NCBI GenBank assembly: GCA_021108405.1
Contig: JAIOQW010000305.1
Location: forward strand, 1-38,724
Source: Methanosarcinales archaeon
GTDB taxonomy: Archaea > Halobacteriota > Methanosarcinia > Methanosarcinales > Methanocomedenaceae
Direction of reading: 5' to 3'
Length of the DNA stretch: 38,724 bases
Shown here piece by piece: positions 26,738 through 36,475 of the stretch. Position 1 is the stretch's first letter. Every line of letters starts with the position of its first letter. Made by a program: the position numbers and the translations under genes. The notes under the pieces were generated by a model. It was not told the origin of the DNA. It did no database searches and saw only the letters and a program-made list of their open reading frames with translations.

Positions 26738-27298
26738 ATGTACAAATTATTTGACAAATGGGATTATTCTGAGATTCAAGTGGATGATATCAGTATGTCG
26801 AGATATATTAATGTCAAGCCTGTTATAGTGCCATATTCCGGAGGAAAACATGCGAAGAAAAAATTTAATAAGTCGAACCAAAATATTGTAGAAAGACTTA
26901 TTAATAAGATCATGCTAACCGAACAAAATACAGGTAAAAAAATGATGGCTTATAGGATTGTTGAAAATTCTTTTGATATTATTAATAAAAAAACAAAAGA
27001 GAATCCTATTCAGGTTCTGGTCAATGCCGTTATCAATGCCGGACCCAGAGAGGAAACTGTCAGGTTAAAATACGGGGGAATCGCAGTTCCCAAGGCAGTG
27101 GACTCAGCACCTCAGCGCAGGGTAGATATTGCATTGAAACTTATCGCTAATGGAGCACAAAAATCAGCATTCAAGAGTCGTCGATCGGTTGAAGAGGCGC
27201 TGGCAAATGAGATTATAGCGGCTGCCAATTATGATGTTAAATCTTATTCAATTAATAAAAAGGAAGGAAAAGAACGCGTGGCAAAGGCTGCAAGGTAG
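26738..27298 (+). CDS. rps7: ribosomal protein S7 (uS7)
   Basis: A 186-residue primary 16S rRNA-binding protein of the 30S head. Conserved segments include [29 protein letters not shown] and a late region [21 protein letters not shown]. It has the archaeal N-terminal extension. It follows rps12 by 4 bp and precedes fusA by 12 bp, so it is part of the same transcript. In bacteria S7 represses the str operon; no matching operator is obvious here. Confidence 0.97.
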   Translation: MYKLFDKWDYSEIQVDDISMSRYINVKPVIVPYSGGKHAKKKFNKSNQNIVERLINKIMLTEQNTGKKMMAYRIVENSFDIINKKTKENPIQVLVNAVINAGPREETVRLKYGGIAVPKAVDSAPQRRVDIALKLIANGAQKSAFKSRRSVEEALANEIIAAANYDVKSYSINKKEGKERVAKAAR

Positions 27299-27310
27299 TG
27301 AGGATATAAC

Positions 27311-29503
27311 ATGGGACGAAGAAAAAAAATGGTTGAGCGCGTTACAGTGCTCATGAATGAACCTGAAATGATACGAAATATCGGTATTGTGGCTCATATA
27401 GATCATGGTAAGACTACGTTAACTGATAATATCCTAGCAGGCGCAGGCATGATCTCAAAAGAACTTGCCGGGAGGCAGTTGTTCACTGATTCTGATGAAG
27501 AAGAACAGGAGAGAGGGATCACTATTGACAGTGCATGTGTTTCAATGGTACATGAATATAAGGATAAAGAATATCTTATTAATCTAATTGATACTCCAGG
27601 GCATGTTGATTTTGGTGGAGATGTTACCAGAGCAATGAGAGCTGTAGATGGTGCTGTGATTGTAATAGATGCTGTGGAAGGAACTATGCCACAAACTGAG
27701 ACTGTACTACGTCAGGCCCTTAAGGAACACGTTAAACCAGTGCTTTTTATCAATAAGGTTGACAGGCTCATTAATGAGTTACAGGTTGATCTTCAGGAAA
27801 TGCAGAACAGACTTGGTAAACTGATAGATCATGTGAATAAGCTTATCAAAGGTATGAATGAAGAAAAATATAAGGCAGGATGGCGAGTAGATGCTGCAAA
27901 CGGTACTGTTGCATTTGGTTCTGCATTATATAACTGGGCAATAAGTGTCCCTTTCATTGAGAAATCAGGTGTTGGATTCAAGGAAGTATATGATTACTGC
28001 CGCAAGGATGATATGAAGAGTCTGGGAGAAAAATGCCCACTCCATGAAGTGATGAATGATATGATCATACGGTTCTTACCCAGTCCTATTGATGCTCAGA
28101 AAGATAGAGTGGGTGTTATCTGGCACGGCGATAAGACTTTAAAAACAGGTAAAGACATGCTGGAGGCTAACCCAGATGGAGAACTTGCATTCATGGTCAC
28201 TGATATTTCTATGGATCCCCATGCAGGAGAAGTTTCTACTGGTAGGCTCTTTAGTGGTTCTATTAAACGTGGTATGGAAATTTATGTATCCGGAACTACA
28301 AATACTAACAGAGTTCAGCAGGTGGGAGTGTTCATGGGTCCGGAACGATTGGAAGTGGAAACGATCCCGGCAGGAAATATAGCTGCAGTTACCGGTATCA
28401 AGGATGCGTATGTAGGGGCTACCGTATCAACAATAGATGATATGGTCCCGTTTGAATCAATCAAACATGCCAGTGAACCTGTAGTCACTGTGGCAGTAGA
28501 AGCTAAACATATGAAAGATCTACCAAAACTGGTCGAAGTGCTCAGGCAGGTTGCTAAAGAGGATAATACTCTAAGGGTCAATATTAATGAAGAAACCGGA
28601 GAGCATCTAATGTCAGGAATGGGTGAGCTACATCTTGAGATCATAGGTCATAGAATCGAAAGAGATAAAGGAGTGGAGATCTCAACAAGTGCACCTCTTG
28701 TGGTATATAGAGAGACTGTGCAAAAACATGCCGGCCCAACTGAAGGTAAGTCTCCGAATAGACATAATAGGTTCTATATCGAAGTGGAACCATTAGATAA
28801 TGAAATTGTAGACCTTATCAAATCCGGTGAGGTATCTATGCGTATGCCTGAGCTGGAACGCAGGAACAAGTTCATGGAGACGGGAATGAAAAAAGATGAG
28901 GCAAAAGGTATTACCCAAATATATGAGTCAAATGTTATCTTTAATATGACAAAAGGTATTCAGTACCTGAACGAGACTATGGAGCTTATTATAGATGGGT
29001 TTGAAGAGGTAATGAAGGCCGGACCGTTGACAAGAGAGCCCTGTCAGGGAATCAAGGTTAAACTGGTGGATGCAAAACTTCACGAAGATGCAATACATAG
29101 AGGACCTGCTCAAGTGATACCTGCTGTTCGATCAGCGATCCATGCAGCTATGCTTATGGCAGATGATACTCTTCTGGAGCCGTATCAAAAAGTTTTCATC
29201 CAGGTACCTCAAAATAATATGGGTGGAGCTACCAGTGAGATCCAGGGTCGTAGAGGTGTTATCAGTGATATGACCCAGGAAGGTGACATGACTATTATTG
29301 AAAGTAAGGCACCTGTGGCAGAATTGTTTGGATTTGCCGGAGATATTAGATCAGCAACTGAAGGGAGGGCAATGTGGAGTACTGAATTCGCTGGATTTGA
29401 AACTCTACCTGCCAGTCTGTTAAAAGAGATCGTCACTCAGATACGTCAACGGAAAGGATTGAAACTGGAAATACCTAAACCCAGTGATTTTATCAGTCAG
29501 TGA
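27311..29503 (+). CDS. fusA: elongation factor 2 (EF-2)
   Basis: Translocase GTPase (730 residues) that moves tRNA and mRNA after peptide-bond formation. G1 is AHIDHGKT (about 28-35), G3 DTPGH, and G4 NKVD. The archaeal/eukaryotic signature is His596 in HRGPAQ, the residue that is modified to diphthamide and is the target of diphtheria-type toxins. The start [11 protein letters not shown] is the family's usual one. It is followed by tuf after 77 bp, where CTTAAAAG at 29,511-29,518 could be a promoter for tuf alone. Confidence 0.97.
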   Translation: MGRRKKMVERVTVLMNEPEMIRNIGIVAHIDHGKTTLTDNILAGAGMISKELAGRQLFTDSDEEEQERGITIDSACVSMVHEYKDKEYLINLIDTPGHVDFGGDVTRAMRAVDGAVIVIDAVEGTMPQTETVLRQALKEHVKPVLFINKVDRLINELQVDLQEMQNRLGKLIDHVNKLIKGMNEEKYKAGWRVDAANGTVAFGSALYNWAISVPFIEKSGVGFKEVYDYCRKDDMKSLGEKCPLHEVMNDMIIRFLPSPIDAQKDRVGVIWHGDKTLKTGKDMLEANPDGELAFMVTDISMDPHAGEVSTGRLFSGSIKRGMEIYVSGTTNTNRVQQVGVFMGPERLEVETIPAGNIAAVTGIKDAYVGATVSTIDDMVPFESIKHASEPVVTVAVEAKHMKDLPKLVEVLRQVAKEDNTLRVNINEETGEHLMSGMGELHLEIIGHRIERDKGVEISTSAPLVVYRETVQKHAGPTEGKSPNRHNRFYIEVEPLDNEIVDLIKSGEVSMRMPELERRNKFMETGMKKDEAKGITQIYESNVIFNMTKGIQYLNETMELIIDGFEEVMKAGPLTREPCQGIKVKLVDAKLHEDAIHRGPAQVIPAVRSAIHAAMLMADDTLLEPYQKVFIQVPQNNMGGATSEIQGRRGVISDMTQEGDMTIIESKAPVAELFGFAGDIRSATEGRAMWSTEFAGFETLPASLLKEIVTQIRQRKGLKLEIPKPSDFISQ

Positions 29504-29580
29504 CACAAAGCTTAAAAGCATGAAAGTAATATGTACATAAAATCAATAGATAATAATAATAAAAATATGGAGGATTGAAA

Positions 29581-30849
29581 ATGGCAGAGAAACCGCATCT
29601 GAATCTTGCAGTAATCGGTCATATCGATCACGGGAAATCAACTCTTGTTGGTCGACTAATGTATGATACTGGTGCAATTGAACCGCACGTTATTGAAAAA
29701 TACAGAGAAGAAGCAAAAGCAAAAGGGAAGGAATCATTTGCTTTCGCATGGGTTATGGACTCTCTTAAAGAAGAGCGAGAAAGAGGTATAACGATTGATA
29801 TCGCACATCAACGTTTTGATACTGATAAATACTATTTTACCGTAGTGGACTGTCCGGGACACCGTGATTTTGTTAAGAACATGATCACCGGCGCATCACA
29901 GGCAGATGCTGCAATTCTTGTGGTATCAGGAAAGGATAGTGTTCAGGCACAGACAAAAGAGCATGTGTTCCTATCCAGGACCCTGGGAATCAATCAGTTG
30001 ATCATAGCAATCAATAAAATGGACGAGATCAACTATGATGAAGCAAAGTATGAAAAAGCAGTAGAAGATGTTAGTGTTTTATTAAAAATGGTTGGTTTTA
30101 AACCAGGTGATATTAATTTTATTCCAACATCTGCTTTTGAGGGAGATAATATAGCCTCACATAGTGATAACACTAAATGGTATAAAGGTCCTACTATTCT
30201 GGAATCACTGGATACTCTAAAAGAACCTGAAAAACCCACTAAACTGCCATTGCGTATCCCTGTACAGGACGCATATACTATCAGTGGTATCGGTACTGTT
30301 CCTGTTGGACGTGTGGAGACAGGTACAATGAAAAAAGGAGATAAGGTTATTTTCCAACCAGGTGGTACGACAGGTGAAGTAAAATCAATAGAGATGCATC
30401 ACGAGGAAGTACCGGAAGCAGTTCCTGGCGATAATATTGGCTGGAATGTTCGGGGTATTGGTAAGAATGATGTTCGAAGAGGTGATGTTTGCGGGCCGGC
30501 TGATAAGCCACCGACAGTAGCTGAAGAGTTTACTGCACAGATTGTTGTACTGCAACATCCGTCAGCAATTACCGCAGGATATACTCCCGTATTCCACTGC
30601 CATACAGCACAGGTAGCTTGTACATTAATTTCTCTTGATAAAAAACTTGACCCAAAAACAGGTGAGGTAAAAGAGGAAAATCCTTCATTTATAAAGACAG
30701 GGGATGCAGCTATTATAACTGTAAAACCTACTAGACCACTTGTTATTGAGAATGTGAAAGAGATCCCTCAGATGGGGCGCTTTGCTATCCGTGATATGGG
30801 ACAGACAGTCGCAGCTGGCATGGTTATTAGTATAAAGGCGAGACCTTGA
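29581..30849 (+). CDS. tuf: elongation factor 1-alpha (EF-1A)
   Basis: GTPase (422 residues) that delivers aminoacyl-tRNA to the ribosome. The P-loop is GHIDHGKST (13-21), followed by DCPGH and NKMD; domains 2 and 3 follow with GRVETG and the late [10 protein letters not shown] motif. The ATG at 29,581 has GGAGG 7 bases upstream; an in-frame TTG at 29,575 is less likely. A longer leader and a possible TATA element suggest that tuf has an extra promoter as well as read-through from fusA. Confidence 0.97.
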   Translation: MAEKPHLNLAVIGHIDHGKSTLVGRLMYDTGAIEPHVIEKYREEAKAKGKESFAFAWVMDSLKEERERGITIDIAHQRFDTDKYYFTVVDCPGHRDFVKNMITGASQADAAILVVSGKDSVQAQTKEHVFLSRTLGINQLIIAINKMDEINYDEAKYEKAVEDVSVLLKMVGFKPGDINFIPTSAFEGDNIASHSDNTKWYKGPTILESLDTLKEPEKPTKLPLRIPVQDAYTISGIGTVPVGRVETGTMKKGDKVIFQPGGTTGEVKSIEMHHEEVPEAVPGDNIGWNVRGIGKNDVRRGDVCGPADKPPTVAEEFTAQIVVLQHPSAITAGYTPVFHCHTAQVACTLISLDKKLDPKTGEVKEENPSFIKTGDAAIITVKPTRPLVIENVKEIPQMGRFAIRDMGQTVAAGMVISIKARP

Positions 30850-30862
30850 GTCTCTCCATTAT

Positions 30863-30871
30863 CTTTTTTTA
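30863..30871 (+). terminator. T-run after tuf, possible partial terminator
   Basis: A run of seven T lies about 20 bases after the tuf stop. Archaeal polymerase can stop at such runs without a hairpin. The rps10 gene starts 27 bases later, so this may reduce but not end transcription. Confidence 0.3.
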
Positions 30872-30897
30872 AAAAATTAATTTTGGAGTAATTATTA

Positions 30898-31209
30898 ATG
30901 GCACAAAAAGCAAGAATACGACTCTCAGGTACCAGTCCGGAAACACTGGATAAAGTATGTAACCAAATTAAGAGTATTGCGCAAAAAATCGGTGTAAATA
31001 TTTCTGGCCCTATACCTTTACCAACAAAAAAATTAGTTGTACCTGTTTTAAAGAGTCCTGATGGCGAAGGGACTTCTACATGGGATCACTGGGAAATGAG
31101 GGTTCATAAAAGACTTATTGACCTTGATTCTGATGAACGGGCATTGCGACAGCTTATGCGTGTTCAGGTTCCAAAGGATATCAGTATTGAGATTGTTTTG
31201 ACTTCTTAG
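30898..31209 (+). CDS. rps10: ribosomal protein S10 (uS10)
   Basis: A 103-residue small-subunit protein. The typical [20 protein letters not shown] start, the GPIPLPTKK loop that reaches into the 30S head, and the [12 protein letters not shown] segment are all present. It is the last gene of the str-type run, as in many euryarchaea. GGAG lies about 12 bases before the ATG. Its last 29 bases overlap the end of the convergent UbiV-like gene. Confidence 0.97.
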   Translation: MAQKARIRLSGTSPETLDKVCNQIKSIAQKIGVNISGPIPLPTKKLVVPVLKSPDGEGTSTWDHWEMRVHKRLIDLDSDERALRQLMRVQVPKDISIEIVLTS

Positions 31210-32062
31210 TTAGAGTTTCTATTATTTGTGGTAATTTTTCAGGTTCATACATATCAGCATTAACAATTATACGTTCTAATCCCTGAAATTCTCTACATTT
31301 ACTCTTCATAAAAATAATATTTCCCAGTAGATAGAGAGTTGGAAATATTTCTTTCATTTTTTGATCGGGTTGTGCAAATCCCGGTGGTGTACCTGATAGA
31401 TCAAACATATCTGCCAGTTGAAGTTTAATAAGTGTATTACACCTGGAAGTACAATCAGGTGGTTTTTCATTATAGAACCTGGAAGTGTGGCAGGAACGAG
31501 CATATGCAACGGCAATGAATTCCAAATGTGCAGCAGTTGGTAACCCAAGTGCAACCGCAGCTTTTACGGTATTTGATTCCATATCGGTTTCTATTGCTGA
31601 GATACCCAGACCGGTAATTAGATCAAATGTCCGGGTGTAATTCAGGTTTGTTTTAAGAAAAGCTTCTTTGATGATATCAGACTCATCTCTAAGTAGATGT
31701 TCAACCCATGGACAGGCCTCTGAAGTGTGTACAATTCCACGTCCTGCTGCAATTTGGTAAAAATTATTTGTTGAATTGCTGTTATGCAATGAATATAATA
31801 TCCCCATATCATTTACCACAAGTCTGATACTGGATGGTAGTGCCTTGATAAATTTTAGCATTTCTTCATAATGCTTCTGTGGGGTGATAGGAGTGATTAC
31901 TGATAAATGTTCTATGGTATTAGCTATTTTTCTTATTTGATCAAGTGTAGGAAGTTTGTATACACAACTTTCGCTACCTAATCCTATCTTCAAATTATAT
32001 ATGTCAGATAGATTTAGTATCTGATCTAATTTTGTAATGTCTGTAGTACGGATCTCAATCAT
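31181..32062 (-). CDS. UbiV-like / peptidase U32-type [4Fe-4S] protein, function unknown
   Basis: A 293-residue protein of the U32 TIM-barrel type. It has Cys33 in SESCVYK and then C191-x12-C204-x3-C208. This spacing matches that of UbiV, where C180-x12-C193-x3-C197 plus an early Cys hold a [4Fe-4S] cluster needed for oxygen-independent ubiquinone hydroxylation. Archaea do not make ubiquinone, so the role here must differ; RNA or cofactor hydroxylation is known for other U32 proteins. The start is ATG at 32,062, preceded closely by repeat copy 9. Its 3' end overlaps rps10 by 29 bp in convergent orientation. Confidence 0.65.
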   Translation of the reverse strand: MIEIRTTDITKLDQILNLSDIYNLKIGLGSESCVYKLPTLDQIRKIANTIEHLSVITPITPQKHYEEMLKFIKALPSSIRLVVNDMGILYSLHNSNSTNNFYQIAAGRGIVHTSEACPWVEHLLRDESDIIKEAFLKTNLNYTRTFDLITGLGISAIETDMESNTVKAAVALGLPTAAHLEFIAVAYARSCHTSRFYNEKPPDCTSRCNTLIKLQLADMFDLSGTPPGFAQPDQKMKEIFPTLYLLGNIIFMKSKCREFQGLERIIVNADMYEPEKLPQIIETLTKKSKQSQY

Positions 32063-32072
32063 GCTAATTCCA

Positions 32073-32113
32073 GTTAAGTATAACTTGATATATCAAAAAT
32101 GCTTCGTATTTAC
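32073..32113 (-). repeat. modular hairpin repeat, partial copy 9
   Basis: On the minus strand this has the AAAT...ATTTT hairpin in the short ACGAAGC form of copy 2 and the palindrome TATCAAGTTATACTTAA. It ends 10 bases before the UbiV-like start. On its other side the motif CGTATCTACTTCAAATCAG also occurs near copy 8. Confidence 0.75.
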
Positions 32114-32645
32114 GTATCTACTTCAAATCAGATGGTAATAGTGATAGTCTACAATCCTGATGTAATCTGATAGTAAAGATAGGTTGTGGTTTTGATGGGC
32201 AAGGAAGGATGATATTGAGATTATTAATATAAAAATTAATCCTGATCATATACATTGATTGTTAAATATCCACCAAAATATTCCGTAAATTATATATCGA
32301 AGATGATCATAAGTAAAAAAAGCAGGATGCTCAGGATAAAATTTTCCTATTTGAAGGAATGGTGCTGAGACCATCTATGGGCTCCAAGCTGTTACCACGG
32401 CTTTGTGAGTGCTGACTGGGATGTGGATGAGAAATATATCTCAGCACACAATAATACGAGTATAATAGGAGATAATCCTGAAAAATCGCTATATACAGGC
32501 CCGGGACATTTGTCCGGAGTATACCGGTGACTGCGGAATGGGAGATTTATGCTCGGATAATAAACCTTAGAGTTTTTCATTTATTACAAATTGTTAAAAA
32601 ATTATGCAAGTTGTATCTCTTAAAAAAATAAAATATATTTGTTAT
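32114..32645. other. long intergenic stretch with a possible decayed open frame
   Basis: No intact gene is seen. On the plus strand a frame of about 50 codons (32,369-32,527) reads protein-like (HGFVSADWDVDEKY, then SLYTGPGHLSGVYR) but has an in-frame TGA at 32,366-32,368 just before it and no good start. It may be the remains of a gene or chance. The region beside the DUF262 cassette is otherwise AT-rich. Confidence 0.3.
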
Positions 32646-33563
32646 TTAAAGATGTTTTCCAATATGAGCAACCAAGATTCGCCCTCCTTCTACATCTGGT
32701 TTCCCTTCATGAAAATAAATTCTATTAAAATAAAAATGTGTATCCCCGGGCAAGTCATTTTTACCTAATTTTAAGTGAGGTTCACAATAAATCGATATTG
32801 GATTTGAATTTTCATCAATAAAGTCAAAAGTAAGTGAAGATCTTCTCCTTGTATCCCCCTCAGCTGAAGCATCCACTTTACAAATAGAAGAAAACTTCCT
32901 TAAGGTTCGAATTCGATCAGAAGGATTATTATATTTACTGAAATTATCATTAAGTTGAGTAAGATTATATACAATCCCTTTTGCAAACTTTTTTAAACCA
33001 CCTTCTAATCCTCTTAGTGATGGCTCCACATTTGGATGGAAATTGATATTTGTAAAATATTTCTGAGATTCATAATAAAAGTTCGATTCATCGACTGGAT
33101 TTTTCGATAAAAAATACCTATGAAAATTATCCCAATGTTCTTTCGTTTGAATAATAAGTTTATCATCAATTTCATCTACATCAATTGAATGAAAACAAAG
33201 TAAACCTGTGAGAGCATCTGAATTATTCATCAAAAGAAATACTATTTCTTCTTCAGTTAAATCACTTTGCTTCGCATGATTAATAAGAATTTTTCTTAAA
33301 ATAGATATTTCATCTCGGTATTTGCTAAAATATTCATTCTTAACAAATAAAATGTCATGAATTGTGACATTTTCGAAAATTTTAATATAGAATATATCAT
33401 TATTTCTGAACACTTGATCCTTTTCACTCGGAAATTGATTATTAATTTTATTTATATGTAGTATTGTTTTTTGAAGCTCTCTTAGATTGTCACAAAAAAT
33501 ATCTGGTGAGATTTCATCTTTATCAATAAAAGATGAATTGAATAAATATAAATCTGCTTTCAC
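32646..33563 (-). CDS. unknown protein, third gene of the DUF262/AAA cassette
   Basis: A 305-residue soluble protein with no family that I recognise with confidence. The middle is mostly helical and charged. The last 90 residues appear to be a separate beta-rich domain: ICKVDASAEGD, then SIYCEPHLKL, a DTHFYFNRIYFHEGKP stretch and a closing VAHIGKHL. Similar HLKL...RIYF...GKHL endings occur in unnamed proteins beside AAA ATPases, which is an impression and not a search result. It overlaps the ATPase gene by 4 bases, so the two are translated together. An effector or partner role in a defence unit is plausible but unproven. Confidence 0.7.
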   Translation of the reverse strand: MKADLYLFNSSFIDKDEISPDIFCDNLRELQKTILHINKINNQFPSEKDQVFRNNDIFYIKIFENVTIHDILFVKNEYFSKYRDEISILRKILINHAKQSDLTEEEIVFLLMNNSDALTGLLCFHSIDVDEIDDKLIIQTKEHWDNFHRYFLSKNPVDESNFYYESQKYFTNINFHPNVEPSLRGLEGGLKKFAKGIVYNLTQLNDNFSKYNNPSDRIRTLRKFSSICKVDASAEGDTRRRSSLTFDFIDENSNPISIYCEPHLKLGKNDLPGDTHFYFNRIYFHEGKPDVEGGRILVAHIGKHL

Positions 33564-34690
33564 TGCTTTCTACCTTCAAATATATCTGCCAAATCTCTCT
33601 CTTCTTGGTCAAAAAATCCATATGGCCAATCAGATAATCCTGCATTTTCATCTATTGTTAAATGCTGAATTTCTGGACTTTTAGATTTTTCATTTATATT
33701 AAAAAAATTGATAGATATCAAATCATTTGGAATACACTTTTTTAAAATGGCTATTCGTATTCCATTAATCACATGTTCACTGTGTGTTTCTATTAGAACT
33801 TGAACACCTGAAGAAGCTATCTGTGCTAAAAATTGACCAATCCTCGATTGTCCACTTGGATGTAGATGTGCCTCTGGATTTTCTACTATTAATAGACATC
33901 CTTTATCTGCCATCAATCCACTAACTATAATTGGAAGGACATATGAAATTCCAAAACCAACATTATTAGGATTTAATGGTTTTGTATCAGAGTAACTTCT
34001 TCTTAAGTGATAACCCACCATATTTATTTCATGATACAGAGCAGTAGTGATTTCGATGCCTGGAACAATGTAATTTAACCAATATTCTACTTGCTTATTT
34101 AAGTTAGGTACGGTTAATTTAGCACTATTGATTCTTCTTTTTTTGTCAATTTTATAATCGCTGTTATTTGCTAAAGTACATCCTGTATATTCTCCTTGAA
34201 ATCCGGTATTAGCAAAATTCTGATTAACTAGACTTTGGATAACCCTTGGTCCTAATCGCTCTGCATTGAGGTAATGGAATTGATTATTATAAATCGATAA
34301 AGATTGATTTTGATGAATATTTTCTGAATTGTTGAACTTTAGTACTAACTCTGATTTTTTTTTAGACATAGAATAATTAAATGTCATCTCAACATCGGCT
34401 TTATCATTTAGGGTGAAACTAATTTCTTCTGAAGTTGCCGCTGAAGAAAGTACCTGTGAACTATCACCTAAATTTAACAGATATTCACCGTTTAATTGAA
34501 TATCAAAGTCAAAAGGCTTATGATCAGTTTTTAACTTATCAATAGTCTGCCTCACAAGTAAAAGTGCTTGTATTATTGTTGATTTTCCCACTGCGTTTGA
34601 TCCAGCTAATACTGTTAATCCATTAAAACTAATTGAATTATCTAAAAAACATTTAAAATTCTTAATGGTTACATTTCTTATCATAGTCAA
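33560..34690 (-). CDS. RecF/SMC-type AAA ATPase with DUF3696-like end
   Basis: A 376-residue ABC-class ATPase. The Walker A is AGSNAVGKST (29-38) after a KNFKCF start typical of the AAA_15/AAA_21 group; the signature and Walker B region read LLIVENPEAHLHPSGQ, and the H-loop is LIETHSEHVINGIR. The C-terminal SDWPYGFFDQEERDL matches the DUF3696 tail. Such proteins partner with nucleases or other effectors in several anti-phage systems. It overlaps both neighbours by 4 bases (ATGA), so the three genes form a tight unit. No nuclease (TOPRIM) domain is present, unlike OLD proteins. Confidence 0.88.
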   Translation of the reverse strand: MTMIRNVTIKNFKCFLDNSISFNGLTVLAGSNAVGKSTIIQALLLVRQTIDKLKTDHKPFDFDIQLNGEYLLNLGDSSQVLSSAATSEEISFTLNDKADVEMTFNYSMSKKKSELVLKFNNSENIHQNQSLSIYNNQFHYLNAERLGPRVIQSLVNQNFANTGFQGEYTGCTLANNSDYKIDKKRRINSAKLTVPNLNKQVEYWLNYIVPGIEITTALYHEINMVGYHLRRSYSDTKPLNPNNVGFGISYVLPIIVSGLMADKGCLLIVENPEAHLHPSGQSRIGQFLAQIASSGVQVLIETHSEHVINGIRIAILKKCIPNDLISINFFNINEKSKSPEIQHLTIDENAGLSDWPYGFFDQEERDLADIFEGRKQ

Positions 34691-36093
34691 ACCTTCAAAT
34701 GGTCGGTAATTATTTTTTGAACAGTTAAAAAAGTCAGTCCAATTCTTTTTTGATCATTTGTACCGATAGTAATTGCATTATAAAAATCTTGATTATTGTC
34801 TAGTTCAAGAGCAAATGGTTCGAGAAGACACTTCTTCTCATTTTTATTCTTAACTTCATTATAATCGAAATTTGATAATAAAACTGATAATGAAGTAAAT
34901 AGTGACTTATTGATTAATTGTTTTCTTGCATTAGGTTTAATATGTTCACATTTACATTTTCTAAAGGCATATTCGCCAAACAAATATTCAGCAATTTTCA
35001 TAGAATTTAAAAAAGCATTCCGAATCATATTTAATTTTTCTTCACCTTTTTCATTGTTCAATAATTCTAAAGTCTCATCAAGAAATAGTTTCATTCCCCC
35101 TTTATATTTTAGTTTTTCATTACCTAATATTTTAATATAATAAAATCCTAAAAATCTCATTACGAGTTCTTCATCAGCCATTCTAATCGAACTTACACTT
35201 CCAAAAGTAGCTTCTGTAAATTCATTCGAACTTGATAATTCTTTTATCATAGATCTTATTCGAGGACTAGCCAGACAATTACGTATTTCCTGATTATTTA
35301 GAGGTTTGCCACCAGTATTGATTCTTTTAAAAATATCAAACTTGACTTTGTGTGGTGTTTGGGGATCTATAATATTAAAAATAAGTTGAGTTTGATTAAT
35401 CCTTCTAATATATTTTGGATCGAGATTCTTTGTATCATTTTTATTAAAATAACAACCCTTACAATCTTGTAAATATTCTAAATTTTTCAATTTAAATTCA
35501 TTTTTTAAAAAATCTTTAATCACTGTGAGCCTTTGAACCCCGTCAACAATTTGCAATTTTCCATCATTATCTTGTGATAAATAAAAAACTGGCAAGGGAA
35601 TTCTTAGTAAAATCGACTCAATTAATCTGGATTTACGAGTAATATCAGTCCATACAAAATTTCTTTGGAAATCAGGAGATAAATCCAAATCATTGTGCTC
35701 ACCATCCATCATTTCTAAAACATAACTTATAGACATCGATTTTGTATCAACTCTTATCAATTCCGGATCATAAGGTTTTAGTTCTGAAATGACTTCGGAA
35801 TCTTCATCTGTATCTTCAATCCCTGCGTTTTTATTTTCTAGTTTTCGCTCTGATAATTCAGTAATTATCATCTCAAATTCGTCATTTATAGCATCATCTG
35901 GGCTTCGGATATTATTACCTTTTTCTATTGACTTGATTTTATTTTCTTCGTCAGTTAAAATTGATATACTATAATCATCGCCACTATAACCTTCAGCAAA
36001 CCCACTCCAAAAAGTTCCATTTGAAGTTTCTTTTGGGGATAATATCGCTTCTAATAGATTGTCAGAATTTATTACATGAACATTTATTTTCAT
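34687..36093 (-). CDS. DUF262 (GmrS-like, ParB-fold) protein without an HNH domain
   Basis: A 468-residue protein. The first 100 or so residues are acidic and unassigned. The DUF262 domain (about 125-270) has DFQRNFVWTDITRKSRLIE, then IPLPVFYLSQD, and the nucleotide-binding motif DGVQR. DUF262 is the GmrS part of GmrSD, which uses NTP to control a nuclease; here the DUF1524 HNH motif usually found in a GmrD part is absent. The C-terminal half has a CKCEH motif and helical character. It begins the three-gene cassette and overlaps the ATPase gene by 4 bases. It probably senses or regulates rather than cuts. Confidence 0.85.
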   Translation of the reverse strand: MKINVHVINSDNLLEAILSPKETSNGTFWSGFAEGYSGDDYSISILTDEENKIKSIEKGNNIRSPDDAINDEFEMIITELSERKLENKNAGIEDTDEDSEVISELKPYDPELIRVDTKSMSISYVLEMMDGEHNDLDLSPDFQRNFVWTDITRKSRLIESILLRIPLPVFYLSQDNDGKLQIVDGVQRLTVIKDFLKNEFKLKNLEYLQDCKGCYFNKNDTKNLDPKYIRRINQTQLIFNIIDPQTPHKVKFDIFKRINTGGKPLNNQEIRNCLASPRIRSMIKELSSSNEFTEATFGSVSSIRMADEELVMRFLGFYYIKILGNEKLKYKGGMKLFLDETLELLNNEKGEEKLNMIRNAFLNSMKIAEYLFGEYAFRKCKCEHIKPNARKQLINKSLFTSLSVLLSNFDYNEVKNKNEKKCLLEPFALELDNNQDFYNAITIGTNDQKRIGLTFLTVQKIITDHLKV

Positions 36094-36308
36094 AATTAAT
36101 CTAACTCTATATGAAATTATTATAGTTATATTTCAGCTTGTAAGTTAATTTTAAAGTTATTAAATGTTTATATTACGATCTTATCTTCAAAAGCTACTTT
36201 GGTCTGACATACTGGCTTACAGAATTTTTATTTAAAATTCAATTTAATAATGTAAATAAAGTCATCTATAAATAAGCAGTTGCTATATTGAATAAAAAAA
36301 TTGAGGTG
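36094..36308. other. AT-rich promoter region of the DUF262 cassette
   Basis: No gene seen. The region contains the minus-strand promoter of the cassette and is very AT-rich, in sharp contrast to the GC-rich stretch that follows at 36,327. Confidence 0.4.
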
Positions 36309-36475
36309 TATAAATAAATCCGAGCATCAACCAGATGCCCCGGACAGAGCGAAGCGGCGTCCGGGGTCGTTGACTTTGTGGGGTTGGGTCGAAAGACTTA
36401 ATGCAGGAGAAGAGTGAAGGGAGTATGTGATGATTGGAGTTCGCCCGTAAGGATGCATATATGGACCAGGTTCGG
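36309..36475 (+). ncRNA. candidate structured RNA or element, GC-rich island
   Basis: In an AT-rich gap, the stretch 36,327-36,470 is markedly GC-rich. It opens with a strong hairpin: CCCCGGAC (36,338-36,345) pairs with GTCCGGGG (36,359-36,366), extended by TCAAC/GTTGA outside it. A second small hairpin with a GAAA loop (GTC-GAAA-GAC) follows near 36,388-36,400. TATAAATA at 36,309-36,316 is a good archaeal TATA box about 25-30 bases before the hairpin. No open frame fits. A small RNA gene is the simplest reading, but a mobile-element end is possible. Confidence 0.4.

Noticed and set aside
32392-32580. Minus-strand frame of 62 codons in the gap before the DUF262 cassette
   Set aside because: No ribosome-binding site and no recognisable domain; the plus-strand frame looks more protein-like.
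36427-36433. Possible C box (GTGATGA) of a C/D guide RNA
   Set aside because: No D box (CTGA) within a suitable distance, so the motif is probably chance.
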